Shown one piece after another: positions 8,769-19,489 of a stretch of 64,000 nt of DNA. The translations under genes were made by a program, and so were the position numbers. Each line of letters starts with the position of its first letter. Within the stretch, counting starts at the first letter, position 1. The notes beneath the pieces were generated by a model that was not told where the DNA came from, ran no database searches, and saw only the letters and a program-made list of their open reading frames with translations. Origin of the DNA: an uncultured Candidatus Actinomarina sp. (lineage in GTDB: Bacteria > Actinomycetota > Acidimicrobiia > Actinomarinales > Actinomarinaceae); the NCBI GenBank assembly GCA_902610815.1, contig CACLXG010000001.1:202775-266774 (forward strand), given 5' to 3'.

Positions 8769-10026
8769 GAAATTTCCAGATAATTTTATTTTTGGTACAG
8801 CACTTGCTTCATATCAAGTCGAAGGGGGAATTTATAATAATGATTGGACACATTGGGAGAATAAAGAAAATACAGTATGTTCAGAACCTTGCAATGATGC
8901 TTGTAAACATTATGAATTTTATAAAGAGGACGTAAACCTTTTAGACGAATTAGGAATAAGAGCATTCAGATTTTCAATTGAATGGAGTAGGGTAGAACCA
9001 CACCAGGGTCAGTATGATCTTAATGAAATTAATCATTATGTAGATAAAGCTAAACTTTTATTAGAAAAAAATATAACTCCTATAATCACATTTCATCACT
9101 TCACAACTCCTGATTGGTTAATGGATGATGGGTTGTGGGCCTCTGAAAAAACAACTACAGCTTTTGTAAATTATGTAGACGTCATGATGCAGCACCTTCC
9201 AAAAGAAATAGAGCTTTTTAATACTATTAATGAACCAGGAATTTTTTCAATGTTTGGTTATTTATCAAAAAGGAATTTTCCTCCTGGTATTCAAAATGAA
9301 AAATTATTTATTAAAGCTTCAAAAAATATTATTTCAGCTCACAAACAATCTATGAAAATAATTAAAGATCATAATCCAAAAGCCAAGGTTGCTATGACAC
9401 ATGCATTACACGAATGGGATGATAATGATTCAAGTCTTCAAAAAGAGTATATAAAATATCACATGGAAGATAAATTTTTATATGCATCTGAAGATGATGA
9501 TTATATCGCTTTGCAAACATATAGTATTCGAAGAACTAACCCAAATTTATTATTTCGAGCATTGTCATGGTTACAAATAAAAATACCTATTCTTAGAACA
9601 CATATTTATCCAAGATTTCGTGGTATTTTCTCTGGCAGACATGAATATAATCCTGAAGGAATCAGAACGACCAAAATGGGTTATGAATATAGACCTCAAG
9701 CTATTTTGTATAATCTTCATAGAATTCATTCAGTTTTTCCTGATAAAGATATTTTTATTACAGAAAATGGTATTGCAACTGATGACGACAATGAGAGAAT
9801 AGAATTTGTCACTGATGTATTAAATGATATACATGATTACTTGAGTAAAAATGGAAAAATAATGGGGTATCTTTACTGGTCAATTCTTGATAATTTTGAA
9901 TGGGATCTTGGATATAAAATGAATTTTGGTTTAGTGGAAGTTGATAAAACTGATTATTCTCGTATTCCTCATAAATCTGCATATTGGTTTGGTAATATTT
10001 CTAAAACAAATAATTTATCAAATTAA
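8758..10026 (+). CDS. Glycoside hydrolase family 1 (beta-glucosidase-like)
   Basis: 'FGTALASYQVEG', acid/base 'TINEPG', nucleophile 'ITENGI'. Confidence 0.93.
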   Translation: MKNKKFPDNFIFGTALASYQVEGGIYNNDWTHWENKENTVCSEPCNDACKHYEFYKEDVNLLDELGIRAFRFSIEWSRVEPHQGQYDLNEINHYVDKAKLLLEKNITPIITFHHFTTPDWLMDDGLWASEKTTTAFVNYVDVMMQHLPKEIELFNTINEPGIFSMFGYLSKRNFPPGIQNEKLFIKASKNIISAHKQSMKIIKDHNPKAKVAMTHALHEWDDNDSSLQKEYIKYHMEDKFLYASEDDDYIALQTYSIRRTNPNLLFRALSWLQIKIPILRTHIYPRFRGIFSGRHEYNPEGIRTTKMGYEYRPQAILYNLHRIHSVFPDKDIFITENGIATDDDNERIEFVTDVLNDIHDYLSKNGKIMGYLYWSILDNFEWDLGYKMNFGLVEVDKTDYSRIPHKSAYWFGNISKTNNLSN

Positions 10027-10049
10027 ACGTTGAAACTTAATATATACAT

Positions 10050-10760
10050 ATGTACATAATTGCAGGATCTACAGGAACACTTGGTACAGCTATTGTTAAC
10101 GCCCTATCTAAAGAGAATGATTTATTTCTAGTTGGTAGAGATAAAGCCAAATTAAAAGAACAAGCATCTGCAATAAATGCAAAGTATCAAGTAATTGATT
10201 TAAATAACACAGTAGAACCAAGAGAATTTGGAAAAATTATAGATTCTGACACTGAAATAAAAGGTTTAGTAAATTGTATAGGCTCGATATTAATAAAACC
10301 GCTTCACGGTACTTCTATTGAAGAATTCAATGATGTTATAACTACAAATCTATTTTCTTCTTATTATTTATTAGCAAGCTTTGCTAGAAGAATGAAAAAT
10401 GGTTCTGCTATATTTTTTTCGTCTATTGCTGGTTCAAAAGGATTGTCGAATCATGAAGCTATTGCAGCTGCGAAATCTGGCATTGAAGGATTTGCTAGAT
10501 CAGCTGCTGCTACTTATGCGAAAGATAATTTAAGAGTTAATGTTATTGCACCAAGTATTATGGATTCCAAAATGTCAGAGAAAATACTTTCATCTGATGC
10601 TGCAAAGGAAGTATCTAAAAACATGCATCCTATTTCGAAAATTGGAGATGCAGATGATATACTTCCTGTTATAAAGTGGTTATTGAGCCCAGATGCTAAA
10701 TGGGTCACAGGTCAGACTATTCATATAGATGGCGGTCTTTCTACTGTAAAGCCAAGATAA
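10050..10760 (+). CDS. Short-chain dehydrogenase/reductase
   Basis: 'GSTGTLGTAIV', 'FFSSIAGSKG', 'AAAKSGIEGFARSAA', 'VTGQTIHIDGG'. Tyr of YxxxK appears replaced ('HEAIAAAKSG'). Confidence 0.85.
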   Translation: MYIIAGSTGTLGTAIVNALSKENDLFLVGRDKAKLKEQASAINAKYQVIDLNNTVEPREFGKIIDSDTEIKGLVNCIGSILIKPLHGTSIEEFNDVITTNLFSSYYLLASFARRMKNGSAIFFSSIAGSKGLSNHEAIAAAKSGIEGFARSAAATYAKDNLRVNVIAPSIMDSKMSEKILSSDAAKEVSKNMHPISKIGDADDILPVIKWLLSPDAKWVTGQTIHIDGGLSTVKPR

Positions 10761-10774
10761 ATAGAGGGGGAGCA

Positions 10775-11137
10775 ATGTCAGAAACAAAATACCTTGAAAC
10801 ACATGAATGGTACATAGTTGATGGTGACAATGTAACTGTTGGAATTTCTGACTACGCACAAGGTGAGCTTGGAGACATAGTTTTTGTTACATTACCTGAA
10901 GTAGGTCAAGAGTTTAATAAGGGTGATGCAATCGTAGAAGTCGAAGCTACTAAAACAGTTGCTGAAGCTTATGCTCCAATGAATTGTGTTATAACTGAAG
11001 TCAATTTAACTTTAGAAACTGAACCAGAACTAATCAATAATGATCCAGTAGGTGAAGGCTGGATGGTCAAAGCTGAAATAAAAGAAATGGATGATTCTGG
11101 TATGTCGTACCAGCAATATGAGTCATTTATTTCTTAA
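10775..11137 (+). CDS. gcvH: Glycine cleavage system H protein
   Basis: 'THEWYIVDGDNVTVGISDYAQGELGDIVFVTLPEVG' and lipoyl site 'VEVEATKTVAE'. Start moved to ATG 10775 with 'gaggggg' upstream. Confidence 0.95.
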   Translation: MSETKYLETHEWYIVDGDNVTVGISDYAQGELGDIVFVTLPEVGQEFNKGDAIVEVEATKTVAEAYAPMNCVITEVNLTLETEPELINNDPVGEGWMVKAEIKEMDDSGMSYQQYESFIS

Positions 11138-12159
11138 TGTCAGAAAGTAAAACCACTTCTCTTTACGATTTTCATTTAAGTAAAAATGCAAAGATAATAG
11201 ATTTTGCTGGTTGGTCTATGCCATTTTCTTATGATGGAACATTAAAAGAACATCATTATGTAAGAGAGTCAGCAGGATATTTTGATGTATCTCATATGGG
11301 TAGACTTCGTTTAAATTATTCTCAAATTGAAGATATAAATTATTTGATTTGTTCAGATCTTAAAAATTTAAGTAATACAAAAGCATTGTATTCTATTTTT
11401 ACTTCAGAAGAAGGGACTGCCATTGATGATGTAATATTTTGGAAATTTGAAGATGATTTAATACTTATTTGCAATGCAAGTAATACCAGCAAAATAAAGA
11501 CACACTTAGATATACATTCAATTACTTATGAAGACCTCACTACCTCTACAGATTTAATAGCTGTTCAAGGTAAGAATGCGATAGATATTGTTAGCAATAT
11601 TATGTCTATACCTGATAAATTTTCAACTTTAAAAGAAGGTAATTACGTTTACGCAAGAACAGGATATACAGGTGAGGATGGCCTTGAGGTTATGCTTGAT
11701 ACTAAAGATACGCTGAGTTTTATATCTGAATTAGAAGCTAAAGGCATTAAGCCATGTGGTTTAGGCTCAAGAGATACATTAAGACTGGAAGCCTCATTAC
11801 CACTATATGGGTTTGAATTAACTGATGAAATTTCACCAATTGAAGCAGGACTTAAATGGACTGTAACCAATAAAGATGATTATCTAGGGAAAAATGTTAT
11901 TGATCAACAAATTGAATCTAAGGAACACAAACACCTCAAAAGATTTAAGTTGCATGCTAAACAGATAGCCCGTACTGGGACAATATGCGTCTCTGATGGG
12001 GTAGAAGGTATTGTAACTTCTGGCAATATTTCGCCTATATTAGGCTACCCAATTGGCTTTGTTTTATTCAAAAGTAATCCCGCTGACGATTTAGTAGAGT
12101 TTGATATTCGTGGTAATTTAATAGAAGGTAATTTGATATATAAGAGGTTTTTAAGTTAA
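11137..12159 (+). CDS. gcvT: Aminomethyltransferase
   Basis: 'FAGWSMPFSYDG...HHYVRESAGYFDVSHMG', 'ARTGYTGEDGLEVM', 'GLGSRDTLRLEA'. Confidence 0.95.
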   Translation: MSESKTTSLYDFHLSKNAKIIDFAGWSMPFSYDGTLKEHHYVRESAGYFDVSHMGRLRLNYSQIEDINYLICSDLKNLSNTKALYSIFTSEEGTAIDDVIFWKFEDDLILICNASNTSKIKTHLDIHSITYEDLTTSTDLIAVQGKNAIDIVSNIMSIPDKFSTLKEGNYVYARTGYTGEDGLEVMLDTKDTLSFISELEAKGIKPCGLGSRDTLRLEASLPLYGFELTDEISPIEAGLKWTVTNKDDYLGKNVIDQQIESKEHKHLKRFKLHAKQIARTGTICVSDGVEGIVTSGNISPILGYPIGFVLFKSNPADDLVEFDIRGNLIEGNLIYKRFLS

Positions 12160-13466
12160 TGTTTGTACCACATTCAGAAATTGATTTGAAGAAAATGTTT
12201 GAAGAGCTATCTATAAGCTCTTTGGATGACTTATTTACACACATACCTGAAACCTTGAAACTTAATGATGGTTTAAATGTTCCGCCATCACTCTCTGAGC
12301 TTGAATCTATTAGTGATTTTGAAAATTTAGAATCTAAAAATACACAGAATCTTATATGTTTTGCCGGTGGAGGACACTACGACGTATATCTTCCACAAAC
12401 AGTTAAATCTCTAACAATGCGTCCAGAATTTATGACATCTTATACACCATATCAAGCTGAGATTTCACAAGGGATACTTCAGGTACTATTTGAATATCAA
12501 TCCCTTATTTGTGATTTAACTGACATGGAACTTGCAAACGCATCTTTATATGATGGTGCTACATCAGTAGCAGAAGCTATTTCGGTAGCTATCAATAAAA
12601 CTAAAAGGGACAATGTTGTTATATCTAATGGTTTTAATCCCAACACTAAAGAGGTTGTAAACACTCTTGTAGATAGTAATAAATTTAATATTAATTATGT
12701 AGATTTAGTTGATTACTTATTTCCAGAGGATTATGTATTTTCACAAGATGATGCTGCTTTTGTTGTTTCACTTCCTCATTATGAAGGCTCTGCACAGGAT
12801 TTAACATCAATAGTACATAACGCAAAGGCAGCAGGTGTAATTACAATCTGTTACGCGGATCCATCTATGCTTGGTATTTTAAAATCACCTGGATCAATGG
12901 GATTTGATATTGTTGTAGCAGAAGGTCAGTCAATGGGTTCACCACTATCATTTGGTGGCCCAACTGTTGGCTGGTTCGCAACTAGAAAAGAGTTAGCAAG
13001 GCTTGTTCCAGGAAGAATTATTGGTGAATCGAGAGATTCAAATAATACCAAAACTTATGTTATGACTTTAAGAGCACGTGAGCAGGACATTAGGCGAGAA
13101 AAAGCTTCATCTAATATTTGTACGAATCAAACACTAAACGCAGTTGGTTCAACAATACATCTATCATGGTTAGGACCTGAAGGTCTCTATGAAATAGGAT
13201 ACCAAGCTATTCAAAAAGCTTCCTATATGAAACAATTGCTGACTGATAACAATTTTATTGTTTTAAATCATACTTCATCACTAAGAGAATTTTTAATTGA
13301 AACTGAAAAATCTGCAGAAGAAGTAATACTTGAAATGGGATCTAAAGGGTTTTTAGCAGGTATTAAATATGATGATAATCAAATCTTAGTTGCTGTAACT
13401 GAGAAAAGAACTAAGGCTCAGATTGATAATTACGTTGACTCTTTAGTGGAGGTTAATAATGCATAG
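12159..13466 (+). CDS. gcvPA: Glycine dehydrogenase (decarboxylating) subunit 1
   Basis: 'FAGGGHYDVYLPQTV', 'YTPYQAEISQGILQVLFEYQSLICDLTDMELANASLYDGATSVAEA'. Confidence 0.95.
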   Translation: MFVPHSEIDLKKMFEELSISSLDDLFTHIPETLKLNDGLNVPPSLSELESISDFENLESKNTQNLICFAGGGHYDVYLPQTVKSLTMRPEFMTSYTPYQAEISQGILQVLFEYQSLICDLTDMELANASLYDGATSVAEAISVAINKTKRDNVVISNGFNPNTKEVVNTLVDSNKFNINYVDLVDYLFPEDYVFSQDDAAFVVSLPHYEGSAQDLTSIVHNAKAAGVITICYADPSMLGILKSPGSMGFDIVVAEGQSMGSPLSFGGPTVGWFATRKELARLVPGRIIGESRDSNNTKTYVMTLRAREQDIRREKASSNICTNQTLNAVGSTIHLSWLGPEGLYEIGYQAIQKASYMKQLLTDNNFIVLNHTSSLREFLIETEKSAEEVILEMGSKGFLAGIKYDDNQILVAVTEKRTKAQIDNYVDSLVEVNNA

Positions 13467-14964
13467 TGGTGGTAACGCTAGTTCATTGCCTTTAGTAGGT
13501 GGTGCCCCTGAACCTACAATTAATCAGTTATCTAAACCAGGTAGAAGAGCGTCGAGATTTCCTAAATTAGATGTTCCAGTAACTGAAATAAACAATTCAG
13601 CTATTAGAAATGACAAACCAAGTCTTCCTGAGGTTTCAGAGCATGATTTAGTGATGCATTACTCAAGACTTGCTCATAGAAATTTTGCTGTTGATGTAGG
13701 ATTTTATCCACTTGGGTCTTGCACCATGAAGTACAATCCTAGATTTGCTGATTATGTAGCTGGGTTAAATACCTTTGCTAATTCTCATCCTTCAACACCT
13801 TCTGCATTCACACAAGGTAACTTAGAAGTGCTTCATGAATTAGAGAAATTTTTAATTGAAATCACTGGAATGGATAATGCTACGTTCCAACCACCAGCAG
13901 GTGCATCTGGAGAGTTAACAGGATTATTAATAATTAAAAAATATTTAGAAGAAAATAATTTAACTAACAAAACAGATATTATCGTTCCAGATTCAGCCCA
14001 TGGTACTAATCCGGCTTCTGCAAAGATGGCAGGTTTTAATGTGGTAGAAGTATCAACAGATGTTAGAGGTATGGTGAACATTGACGACCTTAAAGAATTA
14101 GTAAATGAAAATACCGCTGGATTAATGTTAACGAATCCAAATACAGGTGGTTTGTTTGAAGAAAACATTATGGAGATATCAAATATTATTCACGAAAATG
14201 GTGGGTTAGTCTATTATGACGGAGCAAACTTAAATGCAATCGTTGGAGTATGTAGACCTGGAGACATGGGTTTTGACATCGTACATTCAAATCTTCATAA
14301 AACTTTCGCAACACCTCATGGCGGAGGTGGTCCTGGATCTGGACCAGTAGCAGTAAAAGCTTTCTTGAAAGAGTATTTACCGGGACCAATTGTAGAAAAA
14401 AATGATAAAAGTTATAAATGGTATATGCCAAAACTATCCATTGGTCGTATGCATGGATATCACGGTAATTTTTTAGTTGCTCTACGTGCACTCGTTTATA
14501 TGAAATTATTAGGTAAAGAAGGTTTAGATACACTCGGTTCTTATGCGGTTCTTAATGCAAGGTACTTAAGTTCTGTTATTTCTAAAGTTATACCTCTTGC
14601 CTATAACGAACCATGCATGCATGAGTTTGTAGCAACAGTTAAAGATCTTAAGAAATCACATAAGATAAAAGCATACGATGTAGGAAAAGCTCTTTTAGAT
14701 AAAGGTTTTCACTCTCCAACTATTTATTTTCCTCTTATTATTGAAGAAGCACTTATGTTTGAACCTACAGAAACTCAAACTGTTGACACGCTTGATGATC
14801 TAGCAGAAACATTAAAATCTATCATTGATGAACTTCAAGGAGAAGATGTTTCTTTAGAGGAATACCCTAAAAATTTACCAGTTGGAAGGCCAAATGAGCT
14901 TATTCCTGCTAAACATTTGACAGTTAATTGGGGAGATTTTGAACTTCTTGAATTAACTGAATAA
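13459..14964 (+). CDS. gcvPB: Glycine dehydrogenase (decarboxylating) subunit 2
   Basis: 'YPLGSCTMKYNPR', PLP region 'DIVHSNLHKTFATPHGGGGPGSGP'. Confidence 0.96.
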   Translation: MHSGGNASSLPLVGGAPEPTINQLSKPGRRASRFPKLDVPVTEINNSAIRNDKPSLPEVSEHDLVMHYSRLAHRNFAVDVGFYPLGSCTMKYNPRFADYVAGLNTFANSHPSTPSAFTQGNLEVLHELEKFLIEITGMDNATFQPPAGASGELTGLLIIKKYLEENNLTNKTDIIVPDSAHGTNPASAKMAGFNVVEVSTDVRGMVNIDDLKELVNENTAGLMLTNPNTGGLFEENIMEISNIIHENGGLVYYDGANLNAIVGVCRPGDMGFDIVHSNLHKTFATPHGGGGPGSGPVAVKAFLKEYLPGPIVEKNDKSYKWYMPKLSIGRMHGYHGNFLVALRALVYMKLLGKEGLDTLGSYAVLNARYLSSVISKVIPLAYNEPCMHEFVATVKDLKKSHKIKAYDVGKALLDKGFHSPTIYFPLIIEEALMFEPTETQTVDTLDDLAETLKSIIDELQGEDVSLEEYPKNLPVGRPNELIPAKHLTVNWGDFELLELTE

Positions 14965-14973
14965 TATGTATAT

Positions 14974-16623
14974 ATGAATCCATCGAAGATTGATATAGAT
15001 AGAAATATAAGTAAATTACGAGTCAACTCATCTGAATTTTTAAATCTTGATAAAGCAAACCTTATTACTATGCTTGATCAAACAATTGATAATATTAAAA
15101 CTATTTCATACTATTGGGCTACGCTAGCATCTGAAAAAAAAGGCATACTTAATAAATCTAAAGAAGGTGAAGAGTGGATAGGTGGTCCATTTGCTTGTAT
15201 TTATGCCATACAATATTTTAAAGATACACTGATGAATAAAGATGGCCTTGATAAAACTAAATTTGATGATGTTAAAAAGAGTTACAAAGCATTTCCAACA
15301 AAGAATATTGAAAAGCTCTTATTTCCCTTTTTAGAGGGCGAGGTAAGGTTTGGAAAAAATTTAAATTTTGAACAGATAAATGAATACAGAGGATTTGCTA
15401 ATAGATTTAAAAATAACAAACCAAAAATAACTCTTATTTTAGGAGCTGGTAATGTTTCCTCCATTCCAGTTCTTGATGCATTATTTCATATGATCGCTTA
15501 CAAGTCAGTAATTTACTTAAAATTAAATCCAGTCAATGATTATTTGTTACCAATATTTACTCAAGTATTTGAACCTTTTATATCTAAAGGATATATGATT
15601 ATCACAGAAGGTGATATCGAAGTTTCGAAATATTTAACTAACCATGAAGGAATTAATCAAACACATTTAACAGGTTCAAATTATACGTATGAAAATATAG
15701 TGTATGGTAGGATTCTAAATGATAAAGAGCGCTCACTTAAAACTTTACCTAAATTAAATAAAAAACCTATTACAACAGAATTAGGCAATGTTACTCCTAT
15801 TATTGTACATCCTGGAAATTGGTCTCGATCAGAAATAAAACATCAAGCCAAAAAAATAGTTACTGCAAAACTTAATAATTCTGGATTTAATTGTATAGCT
15901 GCTCAAGTTATTGTTTTGCCAAAAGATTGGAAGCATACTCAAAAATTAAAGGATGATATTATTTTCTATTTAAAAAAAATAGGTGATACAACTTCATATT
16001 ACCCTGGTGCATCAAATACCCTTCAAGAGTTAATTGAAACAGATAATTATGATCAAATAAATAATCTTTCATGTAATACACCATTTTTAATTAGTGATAT
16101 AGATCTTGAGGTTGAATATGCAAATAAAGAAGTTTGGTCAACAGCCTTGTATTTTAAGGAAATTCCATTCTCAAGCTATGAGAACTATTCTTTAAATTCT
16201 ATTGAATATGTAAATAATGAATTATGGGGTAATTTAGGTGTTACTGTTTTAATTAAAAATCATAAGAAAAAAAATAATGAAGTAATTTTAAATAATTACG
16301 TAGAAAATCTTAAGTATGGAACAGTTGCAATTAATGAATGGTCTGCACTTGGTTTTGTTATTCCTACGCTTCCCTGGGGTGGATATCCTGGTAATAGGGA
16401 TAATGATATTCAAAGTGGTCAGGGTTATGTTCACAACTCATTATTATTTGAATCACCTCAAAAAGGAATAGTTTATTCTAAATTCAGATTATCACCTCTA
16501 ATAGATCCTCCTTGGTTTGTTACTAATAAAAAAGCTCACAGAATATTCAAAAATCTAACATACTATCAAGCAACAAAATCGAAATTAAATTTAATTAAAT
16601 TAATCTTTTCTACAGTAATATAG
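14974..16623 (+). CDS. Aldehyde dehydrogenase superfamily protein, divergent
   Basis: 'ILGAGNVSSIPVLDALF', 'TELGNVTPIIVHPG', catalytic Cys in 'NNSGFNCIAAQVIVLP'. Confidence 0.75.
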   Translation: MNPSKIDIDRNISKLRVNSSEFLNLDKANLITMLDQTIDNIKTISYYWATLASEKKGILNKSKEGEEWIGGPFACIYAIQYFKDTLMNKDGLDKTKFDDVKKSYKAFPTKNIEKLLFPFLEGEVRFGKNLNFEQINEYRGFANRFKNNKPKITLILGAGNVSSIPVLDALFHMIAYKSVIYLKLNPVNDYLLPIFTQVFEPFISKGYMIITEGDIEVSKYLTNHEGINQTHLTGSNYTYENIVYGRILNDKERSLKTLPKLNKKPITTELGNVTPIIVHPGNWSRSEIKHQAKKIVTAKLNNSGFNCIAAQVIVLPKDWKHTQKLKDDIIFYLKKIGDTTSYYPGASNTLQELIETDNYDQINNLSCNTPFLISDIDLEVEYANKEVWSTALYFKEIPFSSYENYSLNSIEYVNNELWGNLGVTVLIKNHKKKNNEVILNNYVENLKYGTVAINEWSALGFVIPTLPWGGYPGNRDNDIQSGQGYVHNSLLFESPQKGIVYSKFRLSPLIDPPWFVTNKKAHRIFKNLTYYQATKSKLNLIKLIFSTVI

Positions 16624-16627
16624 TGTT

Positions 16628-17746
16628 ATGAAAAAATCTTATATAGTTTTAATCTTATTAATACTTATGTCTTGTTCTTCAGATAACGACTCTCAAGAAA
16701 ATGTCGTTGTTGATGAATCAGTTACTCCTACATCCACTACAACTTCTTCAGAAAGTAGTGAAGATACTACTACTACATCTACTACTGATCCAGTGTTTGC
16801 ATACAATTTTGATGTTGAGAAAATGTCACCATTTACAGGAAAAGAACTTCCACCAGAAATCTGGCTGTTAAGACCTAAAAGGGTAATAGCATTTAAAATT
16901 GATAATAATATTAATGCTCGACCACAATCTGGCTTACAAGAAGCAGATGCAGTTCACGAAATATTGGTTGAAGGTGGAATGACAAGATTTTTAGCATTTT
17001 TCATGGATAAAACATCAAATTATCTCGGCCCGATTAGATCGGCCAGACCTACTGATCCAACTGTCGTAAGACCTTATGGAGGTACATTAGTTGTTTCAGG
17101 TGCTACAGATGGTTTAATACCCGCCATTAGAGATTTGGGAGTACCAGTTCTTGAAGAACAAAAAGCTCCAGCAATGTTTAGAATCGCATCAAGAAAAGCA
17201 CCACATAACTTATATGCCGATACAGAATTGGTACGTGAAAATATTAATAATAGAGGATTCTTCTTCCTACAGCCTGGTCCAAGTCCTCTGTATCCATTTG
17301 GTTTAGATCAAAGTAATTGGAATACTGGTGCAAACAAAATAAGTGTTAAATATTCGGAATTTACAACTGTAATATGGAAACTTGATGGAGAAAAGTATTC
17401 AAGATTTATTATTGACAACTATTCAGAAAATAAAGATGCAACAGCTCATAATTTTATTACACAAGATGGAACTTATACAGATATATTAAAAACAGAAACT
17501 ATAGTAGTAATTCAAGGTCCTCTTTATAAAGATAATGCAACAACTCTTCCAAGCGTTCTAACTGTAGGTGTCGGTAATGCGTATGTATTTAATAATGGAA
17601 ATTTTGTAGAAGGCACATGGAGAAGAGGAGACATTTCTGAAACTTTTGTTCTTCAAGATAAAAATCAAAACCCAATACTTGTTCCACCGAGTTCTCAATG
17701 GGTACATATTTTACCAAATGAAGGTGAAGTTTCTATAGACAACTAA
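16628..17746 (+). CDS. DUF3048 (YerB-like) lipoprotein
   Basis: Lipobox 'LILMSC'; 'ARPQSGLQEADAVHEILVEGGMTRF', 'GPIRSARPTDPT', 'RKAPHNLYAD'. Confidence 0.85.
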   Translation: MKKSYIVLILLILMSCSSDNDSQENVVVDESVTPTSTTTSSESSEDTTTTSTTDPVFAYNFDVEKMSPFTGKELPPEIWLLRPKRVIAFKIDNNINARPQSGLQEADAVHEILVEGGMTRFLAFFMDKTSNYLGPIRSARPTDPTVVRPYGGTLVVSGATDGLIPAIRDLGVPVLEEQKAPAMFRIASRKAPHNLYADTELVRENINNRGFFFLQPGPSPLYPFGLDQSNWNTGANKISVKYSEFTTVIWKLDGEKYSRFIIDNYSENKDATAHNFITQDGTYTDILKTETIVVIQGPLYKDNATTLPSVLTVGVGNAYVFNNGNFVEGTWRRGDISETFVLQDKNQNPILVPPSSQWVHILPNEGEVSIDN

Positions 17747-17755
17747 TATAAAAGG

Positions 17756-19489
17756 ATGCAAAATTTAATAATTTCTATCCTTTTTTCACTATCTTTAACA
17801 ACACAACCAAGTTTTAACTCATGTAATGACTATTACGAGAGTCATGTTGTAAAAAGTGATATTATGATGCAAATTGTCTTAAAATCTTATGGTTATTACA
17901 ACGGCATAATTGACGGAGAATTTGGTAATAAGTCCAAAAAAGCTCTTGTTTTGTTTCAAGGATCTAATAATTTATCCCCAGACGGTGTATTAGGTCAACA
18001 AACTTGTAAATTATTATTGAATAAGAATAATATAGTCAGAAATAATCAACAACAAGATGATAAATCAGTAAATATTGAAAATAATTATTCTCAAGAAATA
18101 TATGATGTACAAGTAAAGTTAAAAGAACTTGGCTTGTATACATCAAGCCTAGATGGAATAAATGGTCCAGGAACTAAACGGGCAATAATTAAATTTCAAG
18201 AAAAGTCTGGTTTAAAAAATGATGGTGTTGCTGGCCCACTAACATTAGCCGCATTAGAAAAGGGAGAAGAGAGTTATGTTAAAACAAATAATACTAGTAC
18301 CTCCACTACTACAAACACTTCTGAAGTATCAACAACAAATTCAGCATTAGATCTCCGAAACTACGATCCTAATAAACAATGTGTTAATGGTTATGTTGAT
18401 TCAAATGGAGTTTGGGTACCAGATCCGTGTTTCAAGCCAGTATTTGTATATAGATTTGGGAAGACTGCACAAGTAAATTCACAAAATGAATTAGACGCGT
18501 ATTTAGGTGATCGATGGTCTTTAACTAAAGAAAAAACTTATGTAACAATCGGCAGGGTAAATACACAAAATTTTACTGATGGAATTCACTCACCAGTTAA
18601 TGGTTTAAAAATGCAAAGTAACGCAAATAATAAAATAGTTATAGGAATTAAAAATGACAACAATGTAAGAGCTAGGCCCCAATCGGGTCCTCAAAAAGCA
18701 GATGCAGTTTTTGAAGTACTTGTTGAAGGTGGGATGACCAGATTTATTAATATATTTTATGAATCAGATACTTCATATCATGGACCAATCAGATCAGCAA
18801 GACCTACAGATCCAACTGTTTTAAGACCGCTTGATGGTGTTTTAGTTGCCAGTGGAGCTACTGGAGGTTTAATACCAGAAATTCTTGATATGGGTGTACC
18901 TGTAATAACTGATAGGAGACCAGAATATTTTAGAATATCTTCTAGAAGAGCTCCCCATAATTTATATGCAGATACTTATAAGCTCAAATCTTTAGCAATA
19001 GCAAAAGGTTATAAGAAATCTCAAAATCCTCAACCATTATTTCCATGGGGAAATCCAAATATATCAAGTTGGTCAAATGGAACAAGTATAAAACTCAAAT
19101 TTTCAGGTCAAACATCAACTACTTGGACATGGAATGGCTCAAACTATATAAGAACATTTTATGATGCTTATAAGGGATCTGATTCTAGAAATATTCATTA
19201 TTGGGAAGACGAAAATGGTTTATCCGGTCAATTTTCATTTAAAACTGTAATTGCACTTTTTTGTGAACCTTATGTTCACCCTTTACAACTTCCTTCTGTA
19301 AAAACAGTTGGTGAAGGACGTGCGATAATATTACACGGTGGAAAAATGATGGATGTTAGATGGAAAAGAGGTTCTAATTTAGATCCGTTCCATATTGTTG
19401 ATTCAAATGGAAATACAATGTATATACCTGCAGGGAAACCTTGGATTTCTTTAGTTCCAAGCACATATTTGCCTACTTTTGACAATTAA
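17756..19489 (+). CDS. Secreted protein: two peptidoglycan-binding repeats plus DUF3048 (YerB-like) domain
   Basis: Two 'G..DG..G..T..AL..FQ' repeats, then 'ARPQSGPQKADAVFEVLVEGGMTRF', 'GPIRSARPTDPT', 'RRAPHNLYAD'. Confidence 0.85.
   Translation: MQNLIISILFSLSLTTQPSFNSCNDYYESHVVKSDIMMQIVLKSYGYYNGIIDGEFGNKSKKALVLFQGSNNLSPDGVLGQQTCKLLLNKNNIVRNNQQQDDKSVNIENNYSQEIYDVQVKLKELGLYTSSLDGINGPGTKRAIIKFQEKSGLKNDGVAGPLTLAALEKGEESYVKTNNTSTSTTTNTSEVSTTNSALDLRNYDPNKQCVNGYVDSNGVWVPDPCFKPVFVYRFGKTAQVNSQNELDAYLGDRWSLTKEKTYVTIGRVNTQNFTDGIHSPVNGLKMQSNANNKIVIGIKNDNNVRARPQSGPQKADAVFEVLVEGGMTRFINIFYESDTSYHGPIRSARPTDPTVLRPLDGVLVASGATGGLIPEILDMGVPVITDRRPEYFRISSRRAPHNLYADTYKLKSLAIAKGYKKSQNPQPLFPWGNPNISSWSNGTSIKLKFSGQTSTTWTWNGSNYIRTFYDAYKGSDSRNIHYWEDENGLSGQFSFKTVIALFCEPYVHPLQLPSVKTVGEGRAIILHGGKMMDVRWKRGSNLDPFHIVDSNGNTMYIPAGKPWISLVPSTYLPTFDN

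Noticed and set aside
9620-9802. 60-aa ORF in alternate frame of the GH1 gene
   Set aside because: Embedded in a strong GH1 frame including the catalytic ENG motif.
13833-14533. Antisense ORFs 13833-14168 and 14186-14533 over gcvPB
   Set aside because: Shadow ORFs opposite a well-conserved gene; no recognisable protein features. Same reasoning for other antisense ORFs in the track (e.g. 5204, 7251, 11649, 24075, 28464, 36955, 43230, 60256).
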